Assembly: GCF_004799645.1 (NCBI RefSeq) | Contig: NZ_CP031305.1 | Location: 2,480,001 to 2,544,000, forward strand | Direction: 5' to 3' | From: Natronorubrum bangense | Lineage (GTDB): Archaea > Halobacteriota > Halobacteria > Halobacteriales > Natrialbaceae | Length of the DNA: 64,000 bases | Part shown: one piece after another, positions 27,253 to 35,893 of the stretch | How the letters are laid out: the number at the start of each line of letters is the position of its first letter | How positions within the stretch are numbered: the stretch's first letter is position 1 | Made by a program: the position numbers and the translations under genes | Notes under the pieces: model-generated | Told to the model about the DNA's origin: nothing | The model's input: only the letters and a program-made list of their open reading frames with translations | Databases searched by the model: none

Positions 27253-27489
27253 GCGAGTGGTCGGTCGACGGCCACACATGCCGTTTTCGGCACAGCACTG
27301 AACCAAGAGCGCGCCGCTTGTGGAGCCGAACGGACTCGCTGCGGTGCCGTTGAAAGACAGCTCGAGAGCGACTGCACCGAGAGCGATGTCGCCGGTTACA
27401 GCCAAACCGATGGGCACACCGATCGCATCGCCGCCGTGCGATGGACCCGTACCGTGAGTTGCAACGGCGACTGGAGCCCGCAGGTAAAC

Positions 27490-29823
27490 TCAGCGCGGCG
27501 GGGCCAGCAACTCGATCGGATGCGGAACGTCGCGCTCGAGCAGCGTCTCGAGCTGGTCGCCACACGATGTCCCGGAGGCGACGACGGTTTCCGCCGTCTC
27601 GAACTCCTGGGCCAGTCGGTCGCCGACGTCCATACTTAGCTCGTAGTACTCCTGTTTGTATCCGAACGAGCCGGCCATCCCACAGCACTCCACACTCGAG
27701 GTCCGTGGGTCGTAGCCACAGCGCTCGAGCAGCGCCGTCGTCGGGGCCTCGAGGCCGAGCGTCCGCTGCTGGCAGTGGGAGTGGTAGGCGATCGACATAG
27801 CTTGCTCGTCGGTCCCGCCATCAGCGGTCGCAAGCGCGTCCGCGTCGGCTCCGTGCTCGAGGAGGCCGTAGACGTAGTGACACACCTCGTAGCTGTTGTC
27901 CCGGAGGCGCTCGAACGAGCGGTCGGGCAGCAAGCGCTCGTACTCGCGGTGGAACGCCGCCAGCTCGGACGGCTCGATGACAACGAGATCCCGGCCGGCA
28001 TCGAGGTCCTCGACGACGGCGCCGTAGAGGCGACTGGCCTGTCGATCTGCCGTGGCGACCATCCCCTGTGACAGCGGCGCGCGGCCGCTTTCAGGGAGAT
28101 CGGGAACGCTGACCGGGACGCCGAGTGCCTCGAGTGTCCTGACCGCGGCTTTCCCGCGGCCGGTGTCGACGTAGTTCGTGTAGACGTCGGGGTAGAGGAC
28201 GGCCTCGCGGTCGACGTCGGCCTCGCTGGCTTCGGACGTGGCGCGTTCTGCGCGGCGTCTCGAGGTCGCCACGCCACCTCGAGCCTCGAACCAGTCGACG
28301 AGCGTCTCGCGCTGGAAGCTCGGTAGGTCGCGACGCTGGTCAATGCCGAGGGTGGACTCGAGTACTCTGCGAGCAGGGCCAGTCTGGGCCAGCCAGTTCG
28401 AGACGGGTGCCGTCGCGGAGCCGAGTTTCGCGACGGTGCCAATGTTCCCGAAGAACCGCTTGCCGAGGTCGAGGCCACCAGTCTCGGCGTCAGGTGTGAG
28501 ACCATCGACGAGGAAGTCGTACGACTCGCCATTGCCCTCGCGATTGATGCGATCTCTGACGACGGTGTTCATCCACGGGATATCGATTTTTACCGGACAG
28601 GCGTTGACACACTGTGAACAGCCCGTACAGAGGTCGTTGAACTCAGCGGCGCTCTCCTGACCGTGGACGCCGGCTTCCCAGCCAGTGGCGATGCCGCCCG
28701 AATACGTCTCGCCGCCGAAGGCGTGACCGCCGACGGCCTGGAAGTTCGAACACGAGTTCGAACAGGCACCACACCGAATACAGTACAGCGTCTCGCGGAG
28801 CAGATCGTCCTCGCGCATGTCCATGCGGCCGTTGTCGAGCAACACGAGGTGGAACTCGCGGTCGGGCTCGGTGCCTGCAGACGATGTATTCGCGTCCGCG
28901 TCCGTGCCCGCGAGGGGCCGGTCTGGGGCGTCGAAATCCAGTGTCGGCGACGCAGTCGGCGGCGTCAGCATCGTCACGTACTGGGAGATGGGCTGGCCTG
29001 TCGCGCTTTTTGCGATCAGGTCGACGAACGGCTCGAGGTCCCGAACCGACGGAATCAGCTTCTCCACGCCGGCGATGGCGACGTGTGTATCGGGTGTGAC
29101 GGCACACTTGCGGGCGTTGCCCTCGTTCGTGACGAGCGCCATCGTTCCCGTTTCGGCGACGACGAAGTTCGCACCCGTGATCCCGACGTCGGCCTCGCGG
29201 ATGCGTTCGCCCAGATAGTCGCGGGCGAACCGCGTGAGCGATTCGGCCGTCTCGAACGGCTCGTCGGGGTCGAAGCGCTCGGTGAACAACTCGGCGATCT
29301 CCGGCTGGCTGATATGCATCGCCGGCCCGACGATGTGGGAGGGTGTGTCGTCTGCGACCTGCAACACCCACTCGCCGAGATCCGTCTCGTAGACGTCGGT
29401 GCCGTTGGTCTCGAGTGCCTCGTTGAGGTCGATCTCTTCGGTAGTCATCGACTTCGATTTGACGACGGATGGCTGGTCGCCGTCCACAGGAGTCGATCGG
29501 TCGGCAACGACATCCGAAACGTAGGCGTTCGCGTCCGCAGCGTCGTCGGCGACGTAGACCGTCCCGCCGTTTGCTTCGACTGCTTCCCGAACCGTCTCGA
29601 GCAACTCGGGGAGTCGGTCGATCGCCTCTTCCTTGATCGCTCGTGCATCGGCCCGCAGCGTCTCGATATCGTCCGTCTCGGCGTAGGTCTGTGCCTGGCG
29701 TGCACTCATCGCACTCGAGTGGGCGTGGACGGCCTCCCCTTCGGTCTCGAGGAGCTGTCGGATCCGCGCGGCCGTCTCGCTTCGGGAGCCGGGCTGGTGG
29801 GTTCGCTCTGCCATCGTGCTCAC
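27490..29823 (-). CDS. Fused LUD/4Fe-4S/CCG protein (LutB-LutA type lactate utilisation)
   Basis: 777 residues. An N-terminal LUD (LutB) domain to about 320 includes SMTTEEIDLNEAL and TGANFVVAETGTMAL. Two 4Fe-4S motifs follow: C348-C351-C354-C358 and C399-C402-C405-C409. The C-terminal region is a LutA/GlpC-like CCG domain with SHCQQR and VECCGMAGSFGY. A first CCG-like half (LYPDVYTNYVD...SGRAPLSQGM) has lost its cysteines. Thus LutA and LutB functions are fused, for oxidation of lactate to pyruvate. GTG 29823 overlaps the upstream lutC stop by four bases (GTGA), implying coupling; ATG 29814 is an alternative start. Confidence 0.92.
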   Translation of the reverse strand: MSTMAERTHQPGSRSETAARIRQLLETEGEAVHAHSSAMSARQAQTYAETDDIETLRADARAIKEEAIDRLPELLETVREAVEANGGTVYVADDAADANAYVSDVVADRSTPVDGDQPSVVKSKSMTTEEIDLNEALETNGTDVYETDLGEWVLQVADDTPSHIVGPAMHISQPEIAELFTERFDPDEPFETAESLTRFARDYLGERIREADVGITGANFVVAETGTMALVTNEGNARKCAVTPDTHVAIAGVEKLIPSVRDLEPFVDLIAKSATGQPISQYVTMLTPPTASPTLDFDAPDRPLAGTDADANTSSAGTEPDREFHLVLLDNGRMDMREDDLLRETLYCIRCGACSNSCSNFQAVGGHAFGGETYSGGIATGWEAGVHGQESAAEFNDLCTGCSQCVNACPVKIDIPWMNTVVRDRINREGNGESYDFLVDGLTPDAETGGLDLGKRFFGNIGTVAKLGSATAPVSNWLAQTGPARRVLESTLGIDQRRDLPSFQRETLVDWFEARGGVATSRRRAERATSEASEADVDREAVLYPDVYTNYVDTGRGKAAVRTLEALGVPVSVPDLPESGRAPLSQGMVATADRQASRLYGAVVEDLDAGRDLVVIEPSELAAFHREYERLLPDRSFERLRDNSYEVCHYVYGLLEHGADADALATADGGTDEQAMSIAYHSHCQQRTLGLEAPTTALLERCGYDPRTSSVECCGMAGSFGYKQEYYELSMDVGDRLAQEFETAETVVASGTSCGDQLETLLERDVPHPIELLAPPR

Positions 29824-30323
29824 CGATCCTCCAGAACGATGACGCTGACTGTCCCAGGACCGTGGACCCCGTGGACGAGGTCGCCCATGTCCGCCGTTGC
29901 GCTCCGGCCAGTCGCGAAGACGATGCTCTTTCGATCGGCGAAGCAGTCCTCGAGGCGGTCGAACCCGGCTCCGAGATCCGGGACGACGTCGCTCGCAGCG
30001 ACGACCGCGACGTGGTGGTCGGGGTAGAGGCTGATCGGCTCGTCGCCCACAGCTCGAGATTCGATGGCGACAGTGCCGTACTCGGCGATCCCGAACGTGG
30101 CAGGCGTGACGCCAGTTCGTGCTGCCTCGAGGTCGCCGGCAGTCGGTCGCGTCGTCACTGATTCCGGTTGCGAGGCGCCGTCAAACGGGAGGGGGACACC
30201 GACAGCAGGTGCCTCGAGGACGGCCGCGATTCGCTCAGTCGCATCGACTGCCGGCACTCGTTCGACGCCGACCTCGAGAGACTCGAGGGCGCGTTCGAAC
30301 CGGCCGACGGTATCGATTGTCAT
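29820..30323 (-). CDS. lutC: LUD-domain protein (LutC-type)
   Basis: 167 residues. A LUD domain with GVTPATFGIAEYGTVAIES (compare GANFVVAETGTMAL in the neighbour) and HGVHGPGTVSVIVLEDR at the end, as in LutC/LldG. First gene of the lactate-utilisation pair. ATG 30323 is chosen because TTTATC lies about 27 bases upstream; GTG 30335 would precede the TSS. Confidence 0.92.
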   Translation of the reverse strand: MTIDTVGRFERALESLEVGVERVPAVDATERIAAVLEAPAVGVPLPFDGASQPESVTTRPTAGDLEAARTGVTPATFGIAEYGTVAIESRAVGDEPISLYPDHHVAVVAASDVVPDLGAGFDRLEDCFADRKSIVFATGRSATADMGDLVHGVHGPGTVSVIVLEDR

Positions 30324-30461
30324 CAGATACCACATTCGAACCGATGATAAATAGACTGGCGGTCGCCGACACTGACTGACTCGGGCAAATCGATACGCGC
30401 CGCTCGGGCCGAATGATCGCGTAGAAAACAGTCGTGATCGGCGGTGGCTACGCGCTGTCAG

Positions 30462-31367
30462 TCACTGCATCGCTTTGACCCAGCCGGGAACGGACGCCAT
30501 GCCGTCTTTGTCCTCCCAGCCGTGTTCGCGGAGATACGTCTCGAGGTCCGTAAACTCGAAACCGAGCTGCGCCTCGAGCGCGTCGATATCGGCGCTGTAG
30601 CCGACCTCGTTGAACCACTCGCACATCACGGTGAACTCCTCGCCGAAGCTGTCGTAGGCGTCCTCGATCGGGACATAGACCGGCTCGACATCGACACCGG
30701 TGACGTTCGAGAGCGTCTCGGCAGTCTCGGCAAGGGTCAACTCGTCGCCGGCGAGTTCGACGTGCTCGCCAACGAACGCGTCGGGGTTTTCGAACGCGAC
30801 CGTAGCCGCGTGGCCGACGTCGTCAACGTCGATCATCTGGAGGGCAACGCCTTCCGCGAGTGGCAGCGCGAGCTGACCGTCCTCGACGATATCCTCAGCG
30901 AACGCCTCGAGGTTCTGGAAGAAGAACACAGGCTGGAGGACGGTCATCGGCAACTCGAGGTTTTGGGCGTGCTGGTCGATTTCGTCGGCCGAATCGAAGT
31001 GGGGGACGCCGGTGTCTTTCTCGTGGCTCCCGACGCCGCTGAAGACGAACTGGTCGACGCTCGCCTCGCTTGCGACGTCGGCGATGTTCTTTCCCTGCTG
31101 GACCTGCGTCTCGTAGCCTTGGGTCCAGAAGTTGGTGACGGCGAAGACGGCGTCGACGTCGGCGACGTGAGGTTCCAGGGACGATTTGTCGTTCAGGTCT
31201 CCTTCGACCACTGTCACACCCTTGTCGGCCAGTTCCTGTGCGCGGTCGCCCGAGGCGTCACGGGTCAGCCCGGAGACGTCGAAGTCGGTGTCAGCCTCGA
31301 GGAGGTGTTCGACGACCGATCCGCCCTGATTGCCGGTCGCACCGGTAACGAGGACGCTCGTGGTCAT
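30462..31367 (-). CDS. NmrA/HSCARG-family NAD(P)-binding protein
   Basis: 301 residues. Rossmann start VLVTGATGNQGGSVVEHLLE, then GDLNDKSSL and FSGVGSHEKDTGVPHFDSADEID, as in NmrA-like and HSCARG redox sensors; the Tyr-x3-Lys pair of true SDR enzymes is absent. Probably senses or reduces NAD(P)H-linked substrates. A GAGGTGG SD precedes the ATG. Upstream, a palindrome TGAAAC-TG-GTTTCA at 31435-31448 and a TATATG box suggest a regulated promoter with a leader. Confidence 0.88.
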   Translation of the reverse strand: MTTSVLVTGATGNQGGSVVEHLLEADTDFDVSGLTRDASGDRAQELADKGVTVVEGDLNDKSSLEPHVADVDAVFAVTNFWTQGYETQVQQGKNIADVASEASVDQFVFSGVGSHEKDTGVPHFDSADEIDQHAQNLELPMTVLQPVFFFQNLEAFAEDIVEDGQLALPLAEGVALQMIDVDDVGHAATVAFENPDAFVGEHVELAGDELTLAETAETLSNVTGVDVEPVYVPIEDAYDSFGEEFTVMCEWFNEVGYSADIDALEAQLGFEFTDLETYLREHGWEDKDGMASVPGWVKAMQ

Positions 31368-31434
31368 CTCAGTCCACCTCGCCGAAGCACGTGGCAGTGA
31401 GTGGAGACGAGACGACCGTGGTTGGAACGGGACG

Positions 31435-31448
31435 TGAAACTGGTTTCA
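31435..31448. promoter_or_regulatory. Palindrome upstream of the NmrA-like gene
   Basis: TGAAAC-TG-GTTTCA is a near-perfect 14-bp palindrome about 70 bases before the start of the NmrA-like gene (minus strand) and just downstream, in its direction, of a TATATG box near 31475. Candidate operator at the transcription start. Confidence 0.4.
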
Positions 31449-31620
31449 TTACGTTATCTGATTCGCCTTGAAACCTACATATACACTTGGCGACATGAGC
31501 GATACTAGCTTACACCGATGTTACCACATTTTGCTGAGAATACACGTTGGTGATGATTGCAGCTGTGGCTACGCTGGTGGACAATCCACTGAAAACAAAA
31601 AATCGGTAGCGAGTGAGTCG

Positions 31621-32172
31621 CTACTGTTCGCAGATCTCGAGGAAGTTCTCGAAGATCTCGTCGCCCTCTTCCGTGTGGGCAACCTCCGGATGCCACTGGA
31701 CGCCGTAGAGATCACGGTCGGTATCGCTCATTGCTTCGACACCACAGACGTCGCTTTTGGCCGTGAGCTCGAAGCCGTCAGGCAGTTCTTTGACCTCGTC
31801 AGCATGGCTTGCCCAGACGCGGGTTTCGGGGTAGAGCGATCCCGTCAGTGGGTCATCCTCGTCGAGAATGTCGACGTTGACATCGGCGTAGCCGCCGTAC
31901 TCCCCGCTGCCGACACGGCCGCCCAGTTCTTCAGCGATCAGTTGCATTCCCAGACAGATTCCGAGGACTGGCATGTCTGCCTCGAGGTAGTCTGCGGATT
32001 TCCCAATTCGGTCCATATCCGGGCCACCCGAGAGGACGACGCCATCAGCGTCGACGTCCTCGGGGGGTGTCTCGTTGTCGAGCAACTCCGTTTCGACGCC
32101 GAGGTCGCGAAGCGCGCGGCGCTCTAAGTGGGTGAACTGACCGTGGTTGTCCACCACGACGATCTTCGTCAT
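31621..32172 (-). CDS. guaAa: GMP synthase glutaminase subunit
   Basis: 183 residues. A class I glutamine amidotransferase: VLGICLGMQLIAEELGG with the nucleophile cysteine, and YGVQWHPEVAHTEEG with the His-x-Glu of the triad. It is the separate archaeal amidotransferase subunit that feeds ammonia to GuaAb. ATG 32172 fits a TTTTTACC box about 28 bases upstream, implying a leaderless transcript. A perfect palindrome lies directly against the start codon. Confidence 0.95.
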   Translation of the reverse strand: MTKIVVVDNHGQFTHLERRALRDLGVETELLDNETPPEDVDADGVVLSGGPDMDRIGKSADYLEADMPVLGICLGMQLIAEELGGRVGSGEYGGYADVNVDILDEDDPLTGSLYPETRVWASHADEVKELPDGFELTAKSDVCGVEAMSDTDRDLYGVQWHPEVAHTEEGDEIFENFLEICEQ

Positions 32173-32203
32173 TGACTGGCCATAGCCAGTCACCCGGTAA
32201 AAA
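32173..32203 (-). promoter_or_regulatory. guaAa core promoter with overlapping palindromic operator
   Basis: Read on the minus strand: TTTTTACC (32196-32203), then TGACTGGC-TATG-GCCAGTCA (32173-32192), then the ATG. The 8-bp inverted repeat is perfect and fills the space between TATA box and start codon, where a bound repressor would block RNA polymerase. If included in an mRNA leader it could instead form a hairpin, but the TATA spacing implies no leader. Confidence 0.65.
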
Positions 32204-32413
32204 CGGTCCGGAACGCGTTCTGTGAGGGCTAGTGACCCGAATCGATCCGACCAGCGCACGCTCGTTGGCCCTGGAGCCAGCAAGTTTCGTCTGTCCACTA
32301 ATCGCTCACGCTACTTCAGTTTCTCACTCATACTCTCTAAAATACTGGGTTTTTCAATCACTTTTGTGAGGTATACCAAAACGTTCATACATGCACCAGC
32401 AGTATTTGTAGAT

Positions 32414-32587
32414 ATGACACTCGAGGCCGAGTCGGTGGGCAGTCAGCCGGACAACGACGGCACTGTCGTCGCGGCAGTCGACGAGATCGATGGTCGATCA
32501 CACCTCGTTATCGCCGATATTACGCGAGATGATGTGTGGCTCTCGATGCCGGAGCGAGCGGCTGTTTCGCTCGAGACGTGGCGATAG
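32414..32587 (+). CDS. Small conserved haloarchaeal protein
   Basis: 57 residues: MTLEAESVGSQ, then VVAAVDEIDGRSHLVIADITRDDVWLSMPERAAVSL, a compact beta-rich acidic protein seen widely in haloarchaea as a domain of unknown function. It lies in an AT-richer stretch divergent from guaAa; TATTTGTA is close to the start. No function assigned. Confidence 0.7.
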   Translation: MTLEAESVGSQPDNDGTVVAAVDEIDGRSHLVIADITRDDVWLSMPERAAVSLETWR

Positions 32588-32655
32588 AGAGGAAGGTCAG
32601 TGTCGTCGTCTATGGTTCCGGTACGTTTATACTCGTTTCACCGGAGAATACACGT

Positions 32656-32793
32656 ATGACAGTCGATCTCAGTGAGTTCAAGCATTCGTCGTGGATCACT
32701 GCGGGCGGAACAGTGGTCGGATATTTGTTGATTCTTGCCGTACTGACGGTGGCACTGTTTGTTATTCCGTGGCTGGTCTTCGCGGCGCTATAG
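32656..32793 (+). CDS. Single-helix small membrane protein
   Basis: 45 residues. Soluble start MTVDLSEFKHSSW followed by one long hydrophobic helix GTVVGYLLILAVLTVALFVIPWLV. TTTATA at 32626-32631 lies 27 bases before the ATG, a good leaderless promoter that supports a real gene. Function unknown; small haloarchaeal membrane proteins of this type are common and uncharacterised. Confidence 0.7.
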   Translation: MTVDLSEFKHSSWITAGGTVVGYLLILAVLTVALFVIPWLVFAAL

Positions 32794-32895
32794 CGCCACA
32801 AAACGGGTCGTAGCGCTCTGTTGTTCTCGAGTCGTACCGTCGGATCGAGCTGTCGCTCGCTCTTGACGGTGAGAGAACAGAGAAAAACGGCCGGT

Positions 32896-34113
32896 TCAGG
32901 CGAAGGTTTTCGAGACGTCTTCGGTTTCATCCGAGTCAGCCTGGACCTTCTCCCAGGCGTTACGGAAGTCTTCCATACGGATCTCGGTTCGCTCGTCGCG
33001 GATGGCGAACATCCCGGCTTCCGTACAGACGGCCTTGACGTCGGCACCGGAGGCCTCTTCGGCTTCTTCAGCCAGTTCCGCGAACTCAACGTCGTCGGCG
33101 ACGTTCATCCCACGGGTATGGATCTCGAAGATGATTTCGCGGCCTTCCTGGTTGGGCTTTGGCACCTCGATGAGGCGGTCGAAGCGGCCAGGACGGAGGA
33201 TCGCGCGATCGAGCATATCGAAGCGGTTCGTCGCGGCGATAATGCGGATCTCACCGCGTTCCTCGAAGCCGTCCATCTCGCTTAAAAGCTGCATCATCGT
33301 CCGCTGGACCTCGGCATCGCCCGACGTTTTGGACTCCGTTCGCTTGGCAGCGATGGCGTCGATCTCGTCGATGAAGATCACGGCGGGTTCGTGCTCGCGG
33401 GCGACCTTGAACAGGTCGCGGACGAGCTTTGCACCCTCGCCAATAAATTTGTGGACCAGTTCCGAGCCGGCCATCTTGATGAAGGTGGCGTCGGTCTGGT
33501 TGGCGACTGCCTTGGCGAGCATCGTCTTCCCGGTTCCCGGCGGCCCGTAGAGCAAGACGCCGCTCGGTGGGTCGATCCCGACATCGTCGAACATCTCGGG
33601 CTTCTCGAGAGGCATCTCGACGGTCTCGCGGACTTCTTGCATCTGCTCTTCGAGCCCACCGATATCCTCGTAGCTGACATCGGGACTCTCGGTGACTTCC
33701 ATCACGCGGGCACGCACGTCAGTCTCGCTCGAGAGGCTCTTGACGATAGACAGCGAGTTGTTGACGGCGACCCGGGCGTCTGGGTCGATCTCTTCACGGA
33801 GTTCGTCGGTGACCTCCGTCAGCGCCTCCTGGTTGTTGCCGTGCTGTTTGATAATGACGCCTTCGTCCGTGATTTCCTGGACGGTGGCGACGAACAGCGG
33901 GGACTGCTTGAGTTTCTTGTTCTCGTGTGTGAGTCGCTCGAGTTTCTGCTGGTACTTGTTATTCTCGGCGTTGGCATCGAGGAGCTTGTCTCTCATCTCC
34001 TCGTTTTGCGCCTCGAGGATCTCCAGCCGTTCCTCGAGCGCCTGGATCTTCTCCTGTTGGGACGCCTCGTCCTCGTCGTATGGGAGGTCGACGTCGTCCA
34101 CAGTGTCGCTCAT
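32896..34113 (-). CDS. pan: Proteasome-activating nucleotidase PAN
   Basis: 405 residues. An N-terminal coiled coil (about 15-75), an OB domain (about 76-145), then an AAA+ ATPase with Walker A GPPGTGKT, Walker B VIFIDEIDAIA, sensor 1 AATN and arginine fingers in RPGRFDR. Unfolds substrates and feeds the 20S proteasome. The last residues are KTFA, not a canonical hydrophobic-Tyr-X gate-opening motif. Start ATG 34113 with a TATA-like CTTATG box about 28 bases upstream. Confidence 0.97.
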   Translation of the reverse strand: MSDTVDDVDLPYDEDEASQQEKIQALEERLEILEAQNEEMRDKLLDANAENNKYQQKLERLTHENKKLKQSPLFVATVQEITDEGVIIKQHGNNQEALTEVTDELREEIDPDARVAVNNSLSIVKSLSSETDVRARVMEVTESPDVSYEDIGGLEEQMQEVRETVEMPLEKPEMFDDVGIDPPSGVLLYGPPGTGKTMLAKAVANQTDATFIKMAGSELVHKFIGEGAKLVRDLFKVAREHEPAVIFIDEIDAIAAKRTESKTSGDAEVQRTMMQLLSEMDGFEERGEIRIIAATNRFDMLDRAILRPGRFDRLIEVPKPNQEGREIIFEIHTRGMNVADDVEFAELAEEAEEASGADVKAVCTEAGMFAIRDERTEIRMEDFRNAWEKVQADSDETEDVSKTFA

Positions 34114-34239
34114 CACCCGTCTCTTGGGTGTTGCTTCATAAGAGGCTTCGGGTAGGGGTGCACTTACTCACAAAATATAACCAATGTGCATTTATCGAAA
34201 CAGAAAATATTATCACTCTGTATTCGAAACGGTGAGGTG

Positions 34240-34509
34240 ATGAGTGCTTCAGAGTCGTTGGGACACGAGGCCGAACCGAGGGGAACGTGGGATGACGTCA
34301 GAGAGCTACCACCGAGTGCGAAACTCGTCGCAAAGGTCCTCGAGTACAACGACACGATGACCCAACAGCAGATCGCCGACGAGACGCTCCTGCCGTCTCG
34401 AACCGTTCGATACGCACTGAACCGCCTCGACGAGGAAAACGTCATCGACTCTCGATTTTCCTTTTCCGACGCTCGTAAACGACTGTACAGTCTCGACATC
34501 CAGGAGTAA
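34240..34509 (+). CDS. MarR-like winged-helix regulator
   Basis: 89 residues. A winged helix covers most of the protein: AKLVAKVLEYNDTMTQQQIADETLLPSRTVRYALNRLDEENVIDSR, with a recognition helix SRTVRYALNRL, as in MarR/TrmB-type N-termini. Divergent from pan across about 125 bases; an AAAATATTATC TATA-like stretch lies some 30 bases upstream. Conserved partner of pan in haloarchaea from memory; targets unknown. Confidence 0.85.
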   Translation: MSASESLGHEAEPRGTWDDVRELPPSAKLVAKVLEYNDTMTQQQIADETLLPSRTVRYALNRLDEENVIDSRFSFSDARKRLYSLDIQE

Positions 34510-34615
34510 CGCGCGTTCTGTCCGAGGCAGCTGCCCCCCGTTTCACACTCGAGTCTGTCGTTCGTTCACTTTCACTCCAGTTACAGAATCCCTTTAGGAC
34601 GCGCTTGCCAAACAC

Positions 34616-35893
34616 ATGGCAATGACGCGGGTACTACATACGGGCGATACCCACATCGGGTACCAGCAGTACAACTCGCCCGATCGACGCCAGGACTTTC
34701 TCGAGGCGTTTCGTGACGTGGTCGACGATGCGGTCGCCGACGACGTCGACGCCGTGATCCATGCCGGCGACCTCTTTCACGACCGCCGTCCGGGACTGGT
34801 TGATTTACAGGGCACCGTCGAAATCCTGCGAACGCTCGCTGACGCCGACATCCCCTTTCTCGCCGTCGTCGGCAACCACGAGGGTAAACGCGACGCCCAG
34901 TGGCTCGATCTCTTCGCCGACCTCGGCCTTGCGACGCGACTCGGTGCCGAACCCGAACTCGTCGACGACGTCGCCGTCTACGGACTGGACTTCGTTCCCC
35001 GATCGCGACGGGACGACCTCGAGTACGAGTTCGCCCCCGTGCCCGAGGCAGCCGACCACGCGGCGCTGGTGAGCCACGGCCTGTTCGAGCCCTTTGCCCA
35101 CGCCGACTGGGACACCGAGCGACTGCTCACCGAATCGACGGTCGAGTTCGACGCCGTCCTGCTCGGAGACAACCACAAACCCGACACCGCGGAACTGCAC
35201 GACACATGGGTCACCTACTGTGGCTCGACCGAACGTGCAAGCGCAAGCGAACGCGAGGACCGAGGCTACAACCTCGTCGACTTTACCGACGACGCCGTCT
35301 CGATCAGCCGCCGTGGCCTCACTGAGACCCGCGAGTTCGTCTTCGTCGATGTCGACCTCGAAGACGGTGAAGGCGTCGACCGCGTTCAAGAACGCGTTCG
35401 TGAGTACGACCTCGAGGACGCCGTCGTCATCGTGACGATCGACGGTGAGGGCCGACCGATTACGCCAGCGACAGTCGAGACGGCGGCCATCGACCGCGGG
35501 GCACTCATCGCCCGCGTCAACGACCGGCGAGAGCTGCCCGACGATGACGAGGAGCTATCGGTCCGCTTTGCCGACCCCGACGCCGCCGTTCGCGACCGTG
35601 TCCGCGAACTGGGGCTCAGCGACGCTGCCCTCGAACTCGACGAAACCGTTCGAAACGACGAGCTGGTGGATTCGAACGTCCGCGAAACCGTCGAACGACG
35701 CGTCCGGGAGATTCTCGAAGAGGACACAGCCGCATTCGACCCTGCTCCCGAGCGCGAGCCCGACGACGAGGACGTGACGACGGTTGCAGACCAGCTTGCC
35801 CACGGCGACGAAGACAGCGCGGAGACGACCACGCCAGAAGATGAGACAAGCGACGAGTCCGCAGACACCGCCTCGCTGGGTGATTTTGCATGA
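34616..35893 (+). CDS. mre11: DNA double-strand-break repair nuclease Mre11
   Basis: 425 residues. Calcineurin-like phosphoesterase motifs in order: GDTHIGY, IHAGDLFHDRRP, VVGNHEGKRD, ALVSHG and LLGDNHKP. The C-terminus is a long acidic tail. Nuclease partner of Rad50 in end processing. Overlaps rad50 by four bases (ATGA), so the two are translationally coupled. TTTAGG lies about 27 bases before the ATG. Confidence 0.96.
   Translation: MAMTRVLHTGDTHIGYQQYNSPDRRQDFLEAFRDVVDDAVADDVDAVIHAGDLFHDRRPGLVDLQGTVEILRTLADADIPFLAVVGNHEGKRDAQWLDLFADLGLATRLGAEPELVDDVAVYGLDFVPRSRRDDLEYEFAPVPEAADHAALVSHGLFEPFAHADWDTERLLTESTVEFDAVLLGDNHKPDTAELHDTWVTYCGSTERASASEREDRGYNLVDFTDDAVSISRRGLTETREFVFVDVDLEDGEGVDRVQERVREYDLEDAVVIVTIDGEGRPITPATVETAAIDRGALIARVNDRRELPDDDEELSVRFADPDAAVRDRVRELGLSDAALELDETVRNDELVDSNVRETVERRVREILEEDTAAFDPAPEREPDDEDVTTVADQLAHGDEDSAETTTPEDETSDESADTASLGDFA

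Noticed and set aside
31468..31620. Small plus-strand frame upstream of the NmrA-like gene, containing CSCGYAGG
   Set aside because: It runs on into the antisense of guaAa, and the TATA spacing does not fit.
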